DNA from: Flavobacterium orientale
Lineage (GTDB): Bacteria; Bacteroidota; Bacteroidia; Flavobacteriales; Flavobacteriaceae
Length of the DNA stretch: 64,000 nt
Assembly: GCF_014638005.1 (NCBI RefSeq)
Contig: NZ_BMFG01000003.1
Span: 62,001 to 126,000, forward strand
Direction of reading: 5' to 3'
In this document: piece after piece, positions 63,084 through 64,000 of the stretch
Layout of the letters: each line of letters starts with the position of its first letter
Numbering within the stretch: the first letter of the stretch is position 1
Translations under genes and position numbers: made by a program
The notes under the pieces: model-generated
Told to the model about the DNA's origin: nothing
Databases searched by the model: none
The model's input: only the letters and a program-made list of their open reading frames with translations

Positions 63084-63656
63084 ATGAATAAAGGAAAACT
63101 ACTTGTCTTCTCTGCACCATCAGGATCGGGAAAAACTACAATTGTTAGGCATTTGTTGGCTCAACCCGACTTGAATCTGGAATTCTCTGTTTCTTGTACA
63201 ACCAGAGAACCACGAGGCGAAGAAGTACACGGAAAAGATTATTATTTTATTTCGCTTAAAGAATTTAAAAACCACATTAAAGCCGAAGAGTTTGTTGAAT
63301 GGGAAGAAGTGTACCGTGATAATTTTTACGGAACATTAAAAAGTGAAGTTGAACGCATTTGGGCAAAGGGAAAAAACGTGATTTTCGATATTGATGTTGC
63401 AGGTGGATTGCGAATAAAATCGAAATTTAAAACCGAAACATTAGCCGTTTTTGTGAAACCACCCAGCATTGACGAGTTGAAAATCCGTTTAAAAAAGCGT
63501 TCAACCGAAAGCGAAGATAAAATTAATATGCGAATTGCTAAAGCATCGGTAGAATTGGCAACAGCACCGCAATTTGACAAAGTGATTAAAAATTATGATT
63601 TGGAAGTGGCGAAAGCTGAAGCGTATGAATTGGTGAAAAAATTTGTTCAAGATTAA
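63084..63656 (+). CDS. gmk: Guanylate kinase
   Basis: Phosphorylates GMP to GDP. 190 residues. P-loop SAPSGSGKTTIVRHL (10-24), GMP site SVSCTTREPRGEEVHGKDYY, and FIDIDVAGGLRIK-type core (VIFDIDVAGG). It follows the lipoprotein gene by 4 bp. A 84-bp spacer separates it from nadD. Confidence 0.95.
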   Translation: MNKGKLLVFSAPSGSGKTTIVRHLLAQPDLNLEFSVSCTTREPRGEEVHGKDYYFISLKEFKNHIKAEEFVEWEEVYRDNFYGTLKSEVERIWAKGKNVIFDIDVAGGLRIKSKFKTETLAVFVKPPSIDELKIRLKKRSTESEDKINMRIAKASVELATAPQFDKVIKNYDLEVAKAEAYELVKKFVQD

Positions 63657-63740
63657 TAATTACAAGAATATTCTAAGAAGACGAACGAAAGAACTTCGTG
63701 CAACTTTGTGAAATTACTTTGTGAAACTTTGTGAAGCAAA

Positions 63741-64000
63741 ATGAAAATCGGTCTCTATTTCGGCACCTTCAATCCTATTCATGTGGGGCATTTAATCATT
63801 GCCAACCACATGGCTGAATATTCTGATTTAGATCAAATTTGGATGGTGGTTACGCCTCACAATCCGCACAAACAAAAAAACACATTATTAGATGATTATC
63901 ATCGGTTGGAAATGGTTCATTTGGCGACCAAAGATTATCCGAAAATCAAACCAACCGATATCGAATTCAAATTACCTCAACCGAATTATACCGTCAATAC
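63741..64000 (+). CDS. nadD: Nicotinate-nucleotide adenylyltransferase, N-terminal part (cut by window end)
   Basis: The first 86 codons only. Starts MKIGLYFGTFNPIHVGHLII, with the T/HxGH nucleotide-binding motif (His14 and His17), then TPHNPHKQKNTLLDDYHRLE and KLPQPNYTVN, which fit NadD. It would make nicotinate adenine dinucleotide for NAD. The spacer before it carries near-repeats of CTTTGTGAAA (63701-63736). The order yicC-gmk-nadD is common in Bacteroidota. Confidence 0.9.
   Translation, partial: MKIGLYFGTFNPIHVGHLIIANHMAEYSDLDQIWMVVTPHNPHKQKNTLLDDYHRLEMVHLATKDYPKIKPTDIEFKLPQPNYTVN

Noticed and set aside
63657..63740. Regulatory RNA between gmk and nadD
   Set aside because: The repeated CTTTGTGAAA units form no stable hairpin or terminator and look like spacer debris.

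Overview
The window is AT-rich chromosomal DNA from a member of the Bacteroidota, most likely a Flavobacteriaceae species close to Flavobacterium. The evidence is the gene content (a PorZ-like type IX secretion protein with a C-terminal sorting domain, a GldH-like lipoprotein, an IPExxxVDY protein, OmpA with thrombospondin type 3 repeats, many lipoproteins ending their signal in S-C or G-C), promoters of the Bacteroidota form TTG-N17-21-TAnnTTTG, and leaders that are A-rich with no clear Shine-Dalgarno sequence. No rRNA, tRNA, CRISPR array, prophage or intact insertion sequence was seen.

Layout. 1-13.8 kb is core: the end of an outer-membrane barrel gene; an AddA-like helicase-nuclease and an AddB-like nuclease separated by kbl and an OmpA gene; superoxide dismutase; purF; and a PfkB sugar kinase. 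Between sod and purF lie two nearly identical small-RNA units, each with a -7 box and an intrinsic terminator. 13.9-24.6 kb is accessory: about ten small genes, all on the minus strand, mostly lipoproteins or exported proteins without recognisable function, including two paralogous pairs. They are interleaved with five copies of a ~190-bp element made from the 3' end of a RAYT-type (REP-associated tyrosine transposase) gene between inverted REP palindromes, one unrelated REP-bounded element, four or more copies of a ~105-bp 3'-UTR/terminator sequence, and two solitary insertion-sequence ends. One end cuts off the 5' part of a duplicated lipoprotein gene.

24.7-39.6 kb is core again: a zinc-ribbon/membrane pair, rnhA-purN, acpP-fabF-rnc-IPExxxVDY-pyk, dinB, a CYTH protein with two lipoproteins, rlpA, and a minus-strand run DUF3108-tryptophan dioxygenase-M23 peptidase-pgi. 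39.7-42.3 kb holds hpd-hmgA (tyrosine breakdown) plus a candidate small RNA just downstream. 42.4-64 kb has a patatin-like outer-membrane phospholipase with a 7-bp repeat in its signal-peptide codons, uvrC, formyl-THF cyclo-ligase, lspA, an LVIVD protein, a DksA-like regulator, ileS, recO-porZ, gdhA, a barrel protein, a cystathionine-synthase-family gene, an ArsC/EamA pair, yicC, a lipoprotein, gmk and the start of nadD.

Together the core genes cover purine synthesis (purF, purN), fatty-acid synthesis (acpP, fabF), glycolysis (pgi, pyk), aromatic amino acid catabolism (tryptophan dioxygenase, hpd, hmgA), DNA repair (AddAB-like, uvrC, dinB, recO), lipoprotein maturation (lspA) and type IX secretion (porZ). 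The most unusual parts are the REP/RAYT-studded lipoprotein array and the small-RNA candidates. No previously undescribed multi-gene system can be proved from sequence alone.
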